A stretch of DNA of 64,000 bases from Gibbula magus. Lineage: Eukaryota; Mollusca; Gastropoda; Trochida; Trochidae. A program made the position numbers and the translations under genes. Location of the stretch: positions 42,874,358 to 42,938,357 of the forward strand of contig OW388300.1 of the NCBI GenBank assembly GCA_936450465.1, in the 5' to 3' direction. The stretch's first letter is position 1; every line of letters starts with the position of its first letter. Under the pieces are notes generated by a model. It saw only the letters and a list, made by a program, of their open reading frames with translations. It ran no database searches and was not told the DNA's origin. Below are positions 33,632-46,714 of the stretch, piece after piece.

Positions 33632-34281
33632 CTAACAAGGTATGTATATAATGTGTATATACTGGTTGTCCACACACATCCTTGTGACGTTTTTCTTCCT
33701 TCCGACAGGCTCAATCTTCGTCGGAAAGTGACGTCCATGAAGACGAGTGACACTCTCGTCGCTCGTGCTCGGCCGACCACGGGGACGTCTGCAAAGTGAT
33801 GGAACTTGTTCCTTGTCCGCAAATGTTACTATATGTTGCGCCAAAGCCTTCCTGTATTCCCGACTTGTTTTTAGAGGTTTATCTTTGCTGTATTCTTTAT
33901 AAACGATGTAAGAGTTCAACATGGCAACGTTGAGAACGTGAATCAAAACCCATTTCCACCACTTCAGGGTCTTCACTCGGAACGGCGTGTACGACAACAT
34001 CTGGTCGGCCCGATCAACACCTCCCATGTACTTGTTGTACGCTGTTACAATGCGCGGCTTGAGAACTGGTTCCCCTGTTGCCCGGTTCTTCTTCCCTGTT
34101 TGTTCAAGTTGTGTATCTTCAACAGTAGACATGAGAAGCACTGATTTTCTATCTTCGTAGCGAAGAACGAGTAGGCCATGGTTGTGAGAAACTGTCATGT
34201 CCCCTTGCTTGGCTTTCTTTTTAGGTTTCTTGACTGAATCAGGAAGTCCCTTTCGATTGGCTCTCAACGTCCCCGTGGCAC
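33632..34281 (-). pseudogene. piggyBac transposase, C-terminal fragment
   Basis: The minus-strand frame ends at 33632 and continues to the junction at 34281; the few residues beyond it, including a nominal ATG at 34294, come from the neighbouring duplication copy. It contains 'YNKYMGGVDRADQML', which holds the third catalytic aspartate (GGVD) of the DDE/D domain, then 'WWKWVLIHVLNVAMLNSYIVY' motifs typical of PGBD/piggyBac proteins and 'RLHGRHFPTKI' before the tail. The first two catalytic aspartates and the N-terminal half are missing. The C-terminal cysteine-rich domain stops after one cysteine ('TRMC') and then loses similarity. It cannot encode an active transposase. Confidence 0.88.
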
Positions 34282-35471
34282 CTGTGCTCCACAAGATGTA
34301 TACATGTTAATCAGATTCCGAAGCATCAAAGTTAAAAAAAGGTTATAACTCTAGAAAGCTTCTGCTGTTAAAAGAGATTTCATTTCAGACATTGGATCAC
34401 AAATGTGATTGAAAATTTGTTTCAGACTAATATTAGAAATACATGGCAACAACATGTTCCTTGCAATTTTGACTCAAACTGCTGAATTAGATAGTGCCAA
34501 ACCAATCTGTGTGTCCAGTTTACAGGAATATATTGATTCATGAGCAGGTAGTTGTAATCTCATGCCATGAATAAAATCTATTTCTAAATTCTCCTAAAGA
34601 TGTTTGTGGTTTTAATTTGTTTCCATATAAATATGAAGAAAAATAGTGTTGAAAGAACAAAAGTAAACTAATATTTGAAATTTCTTACACTTTTTAATGA
34701 AAGGTAACCTAGAAAGGAAAATTTATCATATAATTTTTAAAAATTTTTATCACTAGTTTGAAATGAAAGACCTTGAGAGAATTAGTTCTCTGTATCTATA
34801 GTCAGATCTTATGCCTTTAAAAACTTTGAAAATTCTTTATTCCTTTTAATATATAAGAAGTTAAGAAAATGGCTTTCATATTGTTATCAGCAGAAAATGC
34901 TTGAGGCAATTGAAATCTCACTCAACCAAAGGCGCAAGGTTTAAAATGATTGAATATGAAAAATCCTTGAAGTAAGCTTTTTGAAGTATATCAATGATCA
35001 ATAAAAACTTCAGCACTTCATTTGTGTTATATGTCAGTGAATCGACAGTGATAAAGTGAGCCTTGTCTGATCCCATAAGAAATTGATGTCTCAAAATTAA
35101 GTAAATAAATGCTATCTGTAGTCAACTCAGCAGCAAGCATCTTTACCATCAGGTCATTTTTTCGGCCTGTTTCACCAAATAAAGGGACACTTTTTTATGC
35201 TTTGTACAGTAAACTGATACAACTTGCACTCTCTCACTCCGTTATCTTCCGATTCCATCTCAATGTTTTCAGTTCTTGCTTATCCCGCTCACGCTGAGAG
35301 TTCTTCTCCTGTTTCAGTGTTCAGACAAGTTAATCTACTGTCAATTATCAACGTGTTAAGTAGCACGGAGGGATGTTTCTCCCTCACAAAAAGTTATAAT
35401 GCATTGTCTACAACTTAGCAGGGAAACTCGCTGTATTGATTAATGTACAGACAATTTGCAGAGAAGATAAA

Positions 35472-36080
35472 CCCCTGGATTGACAGTTTCACAGCTAAAT
35501 GGACGTATCTAGCTGTCTCGTCATCTTTTATACGTCCCAAAGTTGAAGCTCAGTCTGATACTATGAATTATTGACACATGTTCAGATATACCCTGGGTTG
35601 ACAGTTTCACAGTTAAATGGACGTATCTAGCTGTCTCGTCATCTTTTATACGTCCCAAAGTTGAAGCTCTGTCTGATACTATGAATTATTGACACGTGTT
35701 CAGATATACCCTGGGTTGACAGTTTCACAGTTAAATGGACGTATCTAGCTGTCTCGTCATCTTTTATACGTCCCAAAGTTGAAGCTCTGTCTGATACTAT
35801 GAATTATTGACACGTGTTCAGATATACCCTGGGTTGACAGTTTCACAGTTAAATGGACGTATCTAGCTGTCTCGTCATCTTTTATACGTCCCAAAGTTGA
35901 AGCTCTGTCTGATACTATGAATTATTGACACGTGTTCAGATATACCCTGGATTGACAGTTTCACAGTTAAATGGACGTATCTAGCTGTCTCGTCATCTTT
36001 TATACGTCCCAAAGTTGAAGGTCTGTCTGATACTATGAAATATTGATATAAAGACAAGTGTTCAAATAAACCCTGGATTG
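35472..36080. repeat. 118-bp tandem repeat, copy B
   Basis: This is the counterpart of 25722-26330 at offset 9750. I see one substitution between copies ('ttcacag' here, 'ttcatag' near 25978 in copy A). Confidence 0.92.
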
Positions 36081-36525
36081 ACAGGTTCAAAGTTTAATGG
36101 ATATATTTAGTTATCGCGTCATCTTATGTTAAATATTGAGACAGACACGTTATCAGGTAAATGCTGGAATGACAGTTTCAAAGTTTAATGGATGTATTTA
36201 GTTATCGCGTCATCTTATGTAAAATATTGATATACAGACACATGTTCAGATAAATCCTTTATTGACAGGTTCACATTTAAAAAGAAGTATTTAGTTGTCT
36301 CATCATTTTTTATCCATCCAAAACTTGGAGCGAAGTCTGATACTTATAGAGGATATTGTGTAGATTGATGTACAGTCAGGAATAGAAAAACTCGTCAACT
36401 AGATTGATGCACAGATGATGCATAAGCAGATGGGGGGAAAAGTTATCACAACGTCTGTGGAGTAATCTCGTAATTGAATTGAAGAACCCTCGAAATTTAA
36501 TGGTTGCATAGTTAATATCTAAATA

Positions 36526-36598
36526 TTGTATTGTATTGTATTGTATTGTATTGTATTGTATTGTATTGTATTGTATTGTATTGTATTGTATTGTATTG
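36526..36598. repeat. (TATTG)n microsatellite, copy B
   Basis: One 5-bp unit longer than the copy A tract. Otherwise it is identical in position and flanks. Confidence 0.95.
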
Positions 36599-36725
36599 AT
36601 TTGTACCATGTTGTGAAATCTCAGTCTTATATGTTGATGTAAGACTATACGATAGTGAACGGAAACCCTTGTGAAATGGATTACTGATGCACTGGTAATT
36701 CTCTTTTCTAGTTTTGAAGTTGATG

Positions 36726-39700
36726 AGTTGTTCATGACTGATTTCATTGTTCATGACTGAGTTCATTGTTCATGACTGAGTTCATTGTTCATGACTGAGT
36801 ACATTGTTCATGACTGAGTTCATTGTTCATGACTGAGTACATTGTTCATGACTGAGTTCATTGTTCATGACTGATTTCATTGTTCATGACTGAGTTCATT
36901 GTTCATGACTGAGTTCATTGTTCATGACTGCATGAGTTCATTGTTCATGACTGAGTTCATTGTTCATGACAGAGTTCTTTGTTCATGGCTGATTTCATTG
37001 TTCATGACTGAGTTCATTGTTCATGACTGAGTTCATTGTTCATGACTGATTTCATTGTTCAGGACTGAGTTCATTGTTCATGACTGAGTTCATTGTTCAT
37101 GACTGATTTCATTGTTCATGACTGAGTACATTGTTCATGACTGAGTACATTGTTCATGACTGAGTTTGTTGTTCATGACTGATTTCATTGTTCATGACTG
37201 AGTACATTGTTCATGACTGAGTTCATTGTTCATGACTGAGTTTGTTGTTCATGACTGAGTTTGTTGTTCATGACTGAGTTTGTTGTTCATGACTGAGTTC
37301 ATTGTTCATGACTGAGTTCATTGTTCATGACTGAGTACATTGTTCATGACTGAGTTTGTTGTTCATGACTGAGTTCATTGTTCATGACTGAGTTCATTGT
37401 TCATGACTGAGTTTGTTGTTCATGACTGAGTACATTGTTCATGACTGAGTTCATTGTTCATGACTGATTTCATTGTTCAGGACTGAGTACATTGTTCATG
37501 ACTGAGTACATTGTTCATGACTGAGTACATTGTTCATGACTGAGTACATTGTTCATGACTGAGTACATTGTTCATGACTGAGTTCATTGTTCATGACTGA
37601 GTTTGTTGTTCATGACTGAGTTCATTGTTCATGACTGAGTTCATTGTTCATGACTGAGTTCATTGTTCATGACTGAGTTTGTTGTTCATGACTGAGTTCA
37701 TTGTTCATGACTGAGTTCATTGTTCATGACTGAGTTTGTTGTTCATGACTGAGTTCATTGTTCATGACTGAGTTCATTGTTCATGACTGAGTTCATTGTT
37801 CATGACTGAGTTTGTTGTTCATGACTGAGTACATTGTTCATGACTGAGTTCATTGTTCATGACTGATTTCATTGTTCAGGACTGAGTTCATTGTTCATGA
37901 CTGAGTTCATTGTTCATGACTGAGTTCATTGTTCATGACTGATTTCATTGTTCAGGACTGAGTTCATTGTTCATGACTGAGTTCATTGTTCATGACTGAG
38001 TACATTGTTCATGACTGAGTTTGTTGTTCATGACTGAGTTCATTGTTCATGACTGATTTCATTGTTCAGGACTGAGTTCATTGTTCATGACTGAGTTCAT
38101 TGTTCATGACTGATTTCATTGTTCAGGACTGAGTTCATTGTTCAGGACTGAGTACATTGTTCATGACTGAGTTTGTTGTTCATGACTGAGTTCATTGTTC
38201 ATGACTGAGTTCATTGTTCATGACTGAGTTTGTTGTTCATGACTGAGTACATTGTTCATGACTGAGTTCATTGTTCATGACTGATTTCATTGTTCAGGAC
38301 TGAGTACATTGTTCATGACTGAGTACATTGTTCATGACTGAGTACATTGTTCATGACTGAGTACATTGTTCATGACTGAGTCCATTGTTCATGACTGAGT
38401 TCATTGGTCATGACTGAGTTTGTTGTTCATGACTGAGTTCATTGTTCATGACTGAGTTCATTGTTCATGACTGAGTTCATTGTTCATGACTGAGTTTGTT
38501 GTTCATGACTGAGTTCATTGTTCATGACTGAGTTCATTGTTCATGACTGAGTTCATTGTTCAGGACTGAGTTCATTGTTCATGACTGAGTTCATTGTTCA
38601 TGACTGAGTACATTGTTCATGACTGATTTCATTGTTCAGGACTGAGTTCATTGTTCATGACTGATTTCATTGTTCAGGACTGAGTTCATTGTTCATGACT
38701 GAGTTCATTGTTCATGACTGAGTTCATTGTTCATGACTGAGTTCATTGTTCATGACTGAGTTCATTGTTCATGACTGAGTTCATTGTTCATGACTGAGTT
38801 CATTGTTCATGACTGATTTCATTGTTCATGACTGAGTACATTGTTCATGACTGAGTACATTGTTCATGACTGAGTTTGTTGTTCATGACTGATTTCATTG
38901 TTCATGACTGAGTACATTGTTCATGACTGAGTTCATTGTTCATGACTGAGTTTGTTGTTCATGACTGAGTTTGTTGTTCATGACTGAGTTTGTTGTTCAT
39001 GACTGAGTTCATTGTTCATGACTGAGTTCATTGTTCATGACTGAGTACATTGTTCATGACTGAGTTTGTTGTTCATGACTGAGTTCATTGTTCATGACTG
39101 AGTTCATTGTTCATGACTGAGTTTGTTGTTCATGACTGAGTACATTGTTCATGACTGAGTTCATTGTTCATGACTGATTTCATTGTTCAGGACTGAGTAC
39201 ATTGTTCATGACTGAGTACATTGTTCATGACTGAGTACATTGTTCATGACTGAGTACATTGTTCATGACTGAGTACATTGTTCAGGACTGAGTTCATTGT
39301 TCATGACTGAGTTCATTGTTCATGACTGAGTTCATTGTTCATGACTGAGTTCATTGTTCATGACTGAGTTCATTGTTCATGACTGAGTTCATTGTTCATG
39401 ACTGAGTTCATTGTTCATGACTGAGTTCATTGTTCATGACTGAGTTTGTTGTTCATGACTGAGTTCATTGTTCATGACTGAGTTCATTGTTCATGACTGA
39501 GTTCATTGTTCATGACTGAGTTCATTGTTCATGACTGAGTACATTGTTCATGACTGAGTTCATTGTTCATGACTGATTTCATTGTTCAGGACTGAGTTCA
39601 TTGTTCATGACTGAGTTCATTGTTCATGACTGAGTTCATTGTTCATGACTGATTTCATTGTTCAGGACTGAGTTCATTGTTCAGGACTGAGTTCATTGTT

Positions 39701-41611
39701 CATGACTGAGTACATTGTTCATGACTGAGTTTGTTGTTCATGACTGAGTTCATTGTTCATGACTGATTTCATTGTTCAGGACTGAGTTCATTGTTCATGA
39801 CTGAGTTCATTGTTCATGACTGATTTCATTGTTCAGGACTGAGTTCATTGTTCAGGACTGAGTACATTGTTCATGACTGAGTTTGTTGTTCATGACTGAG
39901 TTCATTGTTCATGACTGAGTTCATTGTTCATGACTGAGTTTGTTGTTCATGACTGAGTACATTGTTCATGACTGAGTTCATTGTTCATGACTGATTTCAT
40001 TGTTCAGGACTGAGTACATTGTTCATGACTGAGTACATTGTTCATGACTGAGTACATTGTTCATGACTGAGTACATTGTTCATGACTGAGTCCATTGTTC
40101 ATGACTGAGTTCATTGGTCATGACTGAGTTTGTTGTTCATGACTGAGTTCATTGTTCATGACTGAGTTCATTGTTCATGACTGAGTTCATTGTTCATGAC
40201 TGAGTTTGTTGTTCATGACTGAGTTCATTGTTCATGACTGAGTTCATTGTTCATGACTGAGTTCATTGTTCAGGACTGAGTTCATTGTTCATGACTGAGT
40301 TCATTGTTCATGACTGAGTACATTGTTCATGACTGATTTCATTGTTCAGGACTGAGTTCATTGTTCATGACTGATTTCATTGTTCAGGACTGAGTTCATT
40401 GTTCATGACTGAGTTCATTGTTCATGACTGAGTTCATTGTTCATGACTGAGTTCATTGTTCATGACTGAGTTCATTGTTCATGACTGAGTTTGTTGTTCA
40501 TGACTGAATTCATTGTTCATGACTGAGTTCATTGTTCATGACTTAGTTCATTGTTCATGACTGAGTTTGTTGTTCATGACTGAGTTCATTGTTCATGACT
40601 GAGTTCATTGTTCATGACTGATTTCATTGTTCAGGACTGAGTTCATTGTTCATGACTGAGTTCATTGTTCATGACTGAGTTCATTGTTCATGACTGAGTA
40701 CATTGTTCATGACTGAGTTCATTGTTCATGACTGATTTCATTGTTCAGGACTGAGTTCATTGTTCATGACTGAGTTCATTGTTCATGACTGAGTTCATTG
40801 TTCAGGACTGAGTACATTGTTCAGGACTGAGTACATTGTTCATGACTGAGTACATTGTTCATGACTGAGTACATTGTTCATGACTGAGTTTGTTGTTCAT
40901 GACTGAGTTCATTGTTCATGACTGAGTTTGTTGTTCATGACTGAGTTCATTGTTCATGACTGAGTTCATTGTTCATGACTGAGTTCATTGTTCATGACTG
41001 AGTTTGTTGTTCATGACTGAGTTCATTGTTCATGACTGAGTTCATTGTTCATGACTGAGTTCATTGTTCATGACTGAGTTTGTTGTTCATGACTGAGTAC
41101 ATTGTTCATGACTGAGTTCATTGTTCATGACTGATTTCATTGTTCAGGACTGAGTTCATTGTTCATGACTGAGTTCATTGTTCATGACTGAGTTCATTGT
41201 TCATGACTGATTTCATTGTTCAGGACTGAGTTCTTTGTTCAGGACTGAGTTCATTGTTCATGACTGAGTACATTGTTCATGACTGAGTTTGTTGTTCATG
41301 ACTGAGTTCATTGTTCATGACTGATTTCATTGTTCAGGACTGAGTTCATTGTTCATGACTGAGTTCATTGTTCATGACTGATTTCATTGTTCAGGACTGA
41401 GTTCATTGTTCAGGACTGAGTTCATTGTTCATGACTGAGTTCATTGTTCAGGACTGAGTTCATTGTTCATGACTGAGTTCATTGTTCATGACTGAGTTCA
41501 TTGTTCATGACTGATTTCATTGTTCAGGACTGAGTTCATTGTTCATGACTGAGTACATTGTTCATGACTGAGTTTGTTGTTCATGACTGAGTTTGTTGTT
41601 TATGACAGAGT
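36726..41611. repeat. 19-bp satellite array, copy B (about 257 units)
   Basis: The unit and variants are the same as in copy A. Flank offsets show it is longer by 1520 bp, which is exactly 80 units of 19 bp. Inside, a block is duplicated at an offset of 1710 bp (90 units). The rare 'tccattgttc' variant lies at 38381 and 40091, 'gttcaggactgagtac' runs recur at 37481 and 39191, and the 'gtttgttgttcatgactgat' context recurs at 37161 and 38871. Copy A has the rare variant only once, so the 90-unit duplication is specific to copy B, offset by a net loss of about 10 units elsewhere. Confidence 0.97.
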
Positions 41612-41615
41612 TGTG

Positions 41616-43335
41616 TTAAAACATCCTTTTGGGATAGAAATCCAACCGAACTAGACTGATTGATGCTCAGACAGTGTCCAAACAGTTGTATGGACAAACT
41701 CCATTGTCTGTCATGTTTTTTCCTCCATTGATAGATGTGAGTTCTGGTAGAGCCTCGGGGAGACTGTAGTGTATTGTGTTGTGTCTGAGTCCTCTGGCTG
41801 AGGTGTGTTTCATTTGATTGTAGACTTTTGTGTGGATTAGAAACGTGCTACATCTTCTATATAAATTTGCAAAACCATCCTTCATGTCAATTTGGACTTG
41901 ACACATAATGTGTTACGTCTTCTGCATCCACTCTTTTGCATATATACCAGTCCTTTCATGTCCACTGCGTGGTCATCAGTGTTCTTTTCTGGCTAGTCAC
42001 ATAGCTTGCGAACATTGTGAATCTTTGAACAAAGAAATTAGGGAGATGTCACAACATTTGCTGTGGTCATTTCCGTATTTTAATTCTTAAAACGAAGTAA
42101 GGCAATGTAGACTCGCAAAAATTTTAGATTCATGGCTCTGATTAAAATAAACCAAGAAATATTAGACAAGTAATAACAAACAGAATTAAAAAACTCCCTT
42201 CCTTGTATAATGCCATTCATATTTGCTGGTTGGATACCAGATCATTAGATTATTTAATACAAAATTATATAACATGGAAACTCGTTTAGTATCCTCTATG
42301 TATCTAGAAGTCAACATTATGCATACTGTTTGTATGAGTAAATATTGTATGGCTGAACTGCTGTAATTTTGTTCCAGATTTTGTACGAGTATATTTCTAT
42401 TTTGTCACACCTGAAGCTTTTATTTCCCTTTGTTGTGTCTTTGTAATTAGTGTTTCACCTAAAGCTAAAACTTCTTCTTGTGAAATTTTATATGTTGAAG
42501 ATTTGTAAATGTTGTGTAGATTAAAACCTGTAGCTAGCTTTAGTTTATCTTTCTTACATCTTGCAGATCGACTTGTGGATCAAAGACCCCTTTAATTTCC
42601 TGACAGTCTTTAATGTAGCTTTTCATTACTGTTTTCTGAAGACTCTACAAGCATACAAGAGGTTTTAATGTTTATATTGAATCTTTATGAATGTTGTGTG
42701 GATAAATATAGAAGGAATTTTTTGTCTTGTTCCTTATTTGAATCCTTCCAGACATGTTGTTCAATCATACTATACAATAAATCAATATATTCTTGTCATA
42801 AAATTAATTAGAATATGTTCTTGTTTTATATTACCTATTTTCTTTCAGAAATGTTTTTCATCTTGTCATGAAATTTATCAACCAATATATCAGTTTCTGT
42901 ATAATTGTTTGAAGTACACACGATGAGTAAGATAGAACTGTCTATCATACTGGAAACATCCATATTTGATCCGTCAGTGAGTTTAAAGAAGGTTTTTTTT
43001 CAGTTTTCTTCTTTTCAAATATTAAAATATTTCCATCAAGTGTCAATATAATTTTGTTTCTTCTCTATTTCTCTCTCTGTGTGTTCTTTTATGATGAGAC
43101 ATATATCACTCACACAAAATAATATCTGTTCGTATTGACAATGTTTGATGCTGATGTAAAATTTATATTGTCAAAGAGATGAATTTATTAATTCAAAACA
43201 TTTCCAAGCTGCATATTTTGTGAAAACTCTGAAAAAGTTCAATAATCATACTCCATCTTGCAAATAGTCTGATCCCGAATATAGCAATGCTACAGCTGTT
43301 CGCTATCTAAATAACATGTCGTTCACTCTCAAATC
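41616..43335. other. Unique flank of copy B, no gene recognised
   Basis: Matches 30341-32055 at offset 11275 (11280 at the end). It has the same short frames as copy A and nothing I can support as a gene. Confidence 0.4.
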
Positions 43336-43339
43336 TTAA

Positions 43340-46300
43340 ACTAGAATTTCCAACAGGTTTGATTTAAACATATTTATTCAAGAGAAAGAATTGGGTTCAA
43401 GTTATCCAACTTAATGAAATCTCTCCTATGTACAATGTTGTCATATAATATTGAAACGTAACATACATTATGTACAGATATGTACATGTTTAAATAGAAA
43501 GATGAGTATATTTACAAAAGAATCCGAAATGACATAGCAGAGTATAATGAAAAAAAAAGAAAAAAGAAAAAAACAAACAACGTGACAGGTCTTTTAGAAT
43601 GCTGTGACAGTGGATACTGTACTTTAGCTTATCAGACCTGAAGGACTAGCTGGGCTTGTAGCATAGGATTTTACAGGTCATGTTTATGGATTGTGCTTCA
43701 TCAGAAGAACAATTTATTTAAGTCTTTATCTTCTGATGAGCTACAGAGCCCATGGCTCTATTTTCAACTCTTTTGTGAGTCCTGGTTATATGATGGACAC
43801 AACCAATTGCCCCTGTACATCCGACATGTTTATTCCTTAACACTTAAATTGAATCTGTCAAAGTTCAAAAGATCTCCCGTAGTGTCCTATCACGAGGTGT
43901 GAATACTCGCTACGACATTGATCCACTCTGTTGTATGCCTTCTACCTCGGTGGTTGGAAAATAACACTTACCCATTTACTCCAAGTTTTTCTTATCCAAA
44001 TTGATTAACTTAATTGTTAATAGTTCCAAGTAAATATTCAAGGATTGAGACATTCTGTATACCTCTCTTGCCATTCCTCACAGACACTTTGTTGAAATGT
44101 TTTTTTCCAAAGAAGATTGATGGTATTGACAATGTTAAGAATGAATATTCCCTTGAATCAACTTTCAGAGGTGTATTGAAAGTGACTAACTTGACAGATG
44201 ATCCATACTCCAGTTTATTTGATGTTGACAATTGAAACATTTTGTACAGATGATGAATAGATAGTTTACACATGTATTCTTATATCTAAATATATCAAAG
44301 TAAATTGTTTTAATTTTGACCATGCAAGTATAGAATGCTTTTTTTGATTCAGCTTATAGTAAGCTAATGGCACTGTTAAGGCTAAGTAATGTTATACAAT
44401 GGACTCAGGGCCTAAGATCATTCTCAGCCAATGGTTAAAGATGGTCTCACAATTGATCTTAGAATCGAGATTGGCAGTTGAAACTCCTGCATGGACCTTG
44501 GTCAACTTCCCCCGCAAGTCATTACGCGCACCGGTCTACTTATTTAAACCTTGCTGCATATCATTAACTGGCGTCGCAGCAAACACTGTGAAGTTCATGT
44601 GCAGTGTGCTGCTAGGCTAGGTCAGAAATGTTAATGAAATCCAGCAAGGTTTGAATTAGTCAGCGATATAATTATAAACTGGTGCAAGTTATGATTTGTT
44701 GGAGATGTTGGGAACTTGGGCAAATTTTTTATTTCCTCTGTTGTCTTCTGAGGTTCAACAGAAACTCCCTTAGGTAACACACTTGATTTGATAATGAATG
44801 CTGTGTTTGTTGATAAAACCGACAGCTGTTTACTGTAAGTGTTTTAGATTGTCTATGTTGACAAGGCTGCCACATTAAAGAGTGTCTGTATGATATTGAC
44901 ACTTAAGTCTGATAACAGTACAGATTAGTATTTAAGCTGCAGATGTGATAACTACAAACCTTACATGGTGGCTATGTCCTGTACATAGCTGTCAGTGAAG
45001 TTCAACAAGAATGGGACGATTTGCAGATGGATGGGTAACCCACTGTATGGGTGGATAATCTGAGGGTGTGAAGGTCGATTCACTGCTCACAATGAGACAA
45101 TGAGAGTCTAGTGTCTCCTTGAGCAAGAGACTTAATTTATTCTGTTCTTCTCATCACCCAGCAGTAGAGTGGGTACCCTGTGAAGCTTCTATGAAGGCAA
45201 TCTTCAAGTTGCATATAGCATCTTCAGTAAGACCAGATAATAAGTAGTCAATGGGCTTTGAGCTTGATATCCCAGAATGGAACAGGCCGTATACAAATTG
45301 ATAATGATTATAATTCTAATATTTATAATAAATTTTGGTGTGCCTAATCTGGGGTTCATCATGGTGTTGTAGTAGTCTTTATGAATAATATCATTGTTTG
45401 TGTATAAGATATAGTTAAGTTAAGTCCTTTTACTTTCTCAATCATGCAGTCAAGATGTTTTTTTAATGTAACGGCAAGTAGGTTAAATTTCTCATTAATT
45501 CATTAGAGTTATGATATCTTCAGATCATTTCAACCTTATTTATTTTAAAAAATAATCGAGGAACCTGGGATATACCTTTCATATAATACTGTTGATTGTT
45601 GAACTGGCTACTGAAAAGTTCCATAACAATTTGGTTTTCTCCAGCTTGGAGTTACAGCTTCCACTACAGATACGAATTGATTATACAGAGTTTTCTTTTA
45701 ATCACTGGACCACTTTCAGATGTGTCCTTAGGTCAAGAGTGTATACTGTTCTGTACTTCAAACACTGGAAGCGTTCTCAACATGTCTGTATTAGCCTTAT
45801 GAAGCAGTTCAGTGCTGTTCAAGAGATTTTCAAAGCTAATTTGGTCTCCAGTCGATTCAATCTTTCTCCTATGAATCTACAGTCACATATTACAATTTTT
45901 ATGGAAGAAAGACTTAAACAGAAGACAAGAAAAATTGCTATCGTAAAAATTATGAAATTCTAGCTTTCTATGAGAACAGTTTACGCACTTTGCACATGAA
46001 GGTCACTACTAAACGTTTTCTTTTGCACAACATTTTCTTTAACATTACATGAAACAAATGAAATTGCACTAAGGCCAATACAATCGCACTCTATATTGCA
46101 CGCTAGTGTCTTGAACTGAAACTCATGCATTGCTGAAAACGCTTAACTCAATGTTAAAATTAAACCTTAGCTTAAAATCATCTCAGCTTAATCTACATCA
46201 TCTGGTGATTTGATCAAGGTACCTTCTACAAGAATATTTGTTAACATTAATATTAAACTTGATAATAAAGTAAACATTTTATATTGCCTCATCAGCAGTT

Positions 46301-46714
46301 TATTTACTTTCCATCATGTGCCAAACTTAATTATGTTGAACAAAAACCAGAAATGAAGTTTTAAAAAAGATTGATTAATCTTCATGGTTGTATAAACTGC
46401 TATCGCATGCAAGATAATGAACCCGTTGGGAGTACATTGGTTAAGTTATACTCATCAAAATGCCCTGAAATAGAAATCAGGATAATGATAATAGCTATTT
46501 ATTTTGCATATGTTTTCAGCCCGTAGACAGGCTCAAGGTGCTAATGCTAAAACACTGGAACTCCTTGTACTAAAGTTTACCTTAGCTTCCAATGTAAGGA
46601 TATGGCCTTCATTCCATCCAACCTTTTTCTTCTTTTGGGAGTCAATTGCTCACTTTGTTTAACATTGACATGCCAAGTTTCATTTGATTCAACCAGGTTG
46701 ATCTACCTTGTTAA
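43340..46714. other. No gene recognised; scattered repeat relics
   Basis: At 43626-43660, 'tagcttatcagacctgaag' is a worn copy of the 'ctcatcaggcctgaaag' repeat. At about 45115-45180, 'cttgagcaagagacttaat', 'atcacccagcagtagagtgg' and 'gtaccctg' form a worn relic of the Deu-like SINE core seen at 24.4 kb, in plus orientation. A 123-codon plus frame (45592-45963) and opposed frames at 44010-44273 have no recognisable motif and I do not call them. Confidence 0.4.

Larger units (their letters stand above)
24532..34281 (+). repeat. Large direct duplication, copy A (carries piggyBac)
   Basis: From 'ctgtgctccacaagatg' at 24532 this segment is matched by copy B from 34282 at a constant offset of 9750 through 26.8 kb. 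The offset becomes 9755 after the pentanucleotide tract and 11275 after the satellite. I spot only about three base changes in roughly 3.5 kb of non-array sequence before 31605, then about 23 substitutions and two indels in the last 450 bp before the TTAA at 32056. The end of copy A (32056-34281) is piggyBac sequence absent from copy B. The junction shares only 'ctgtgctcc' between the two left sides, a 9-bp microhomology. Confidence 0.95.
32056..34281 (-). mobile_element. piggyBac-family transposon, one end lost
   Basis: It starts at a TTAA (32056-32059) followed by 'cccttacgttgcg', the TTAA-CCC pattern of piggyBac ends. Copy B has plain TTAA at the same place (43336-43339) and no insertion. 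The transposase gene runs on the minus strand with its 3' end toward this terminus. The region between (32.1-33.6 kb) is higher in GC than the flanks and holds about five related modules ('tgtacttgaagac', 'tttattcctctttacaatga') near 32430, 32575, 32980, 33180 and 33360. It also carries an 11-bp run with CTCGAG (32771-32824). The other half of the element is missing at the duplication junction. Confidence 0.85.
34282..43339 (+). repeat. Large direct duplication, copy B (empty site)
   Basis: This begins inside the sequence following the broken transposase and repeats copy A in order: 118-bp array, (TATTG)n, 19-bp satellite and flank. It ends for alignment purposes at the TTAA at 43336-43339, after which unique sequence follows ('actagaatttccaac'). 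The satellite is 1520 bp longer than in copy A. Confidence 0.95.

Noticed and set aside
26971..41611. AP-1 or similar binding sites in the 19-bp unit (TGACTGAG).
   Set aside because: The unit lacks the palindromic TGASTCA core (it has a mismatch in every main variant), so there is no sequence basis for a binding-site claim.
45592..45963. 123-codon plus-strand frame.
   Set aside because: It overlaps a second open frame on the same strand, has no motif, and lacks splice-site or signal-peptide support. I cannot separate it from chance.
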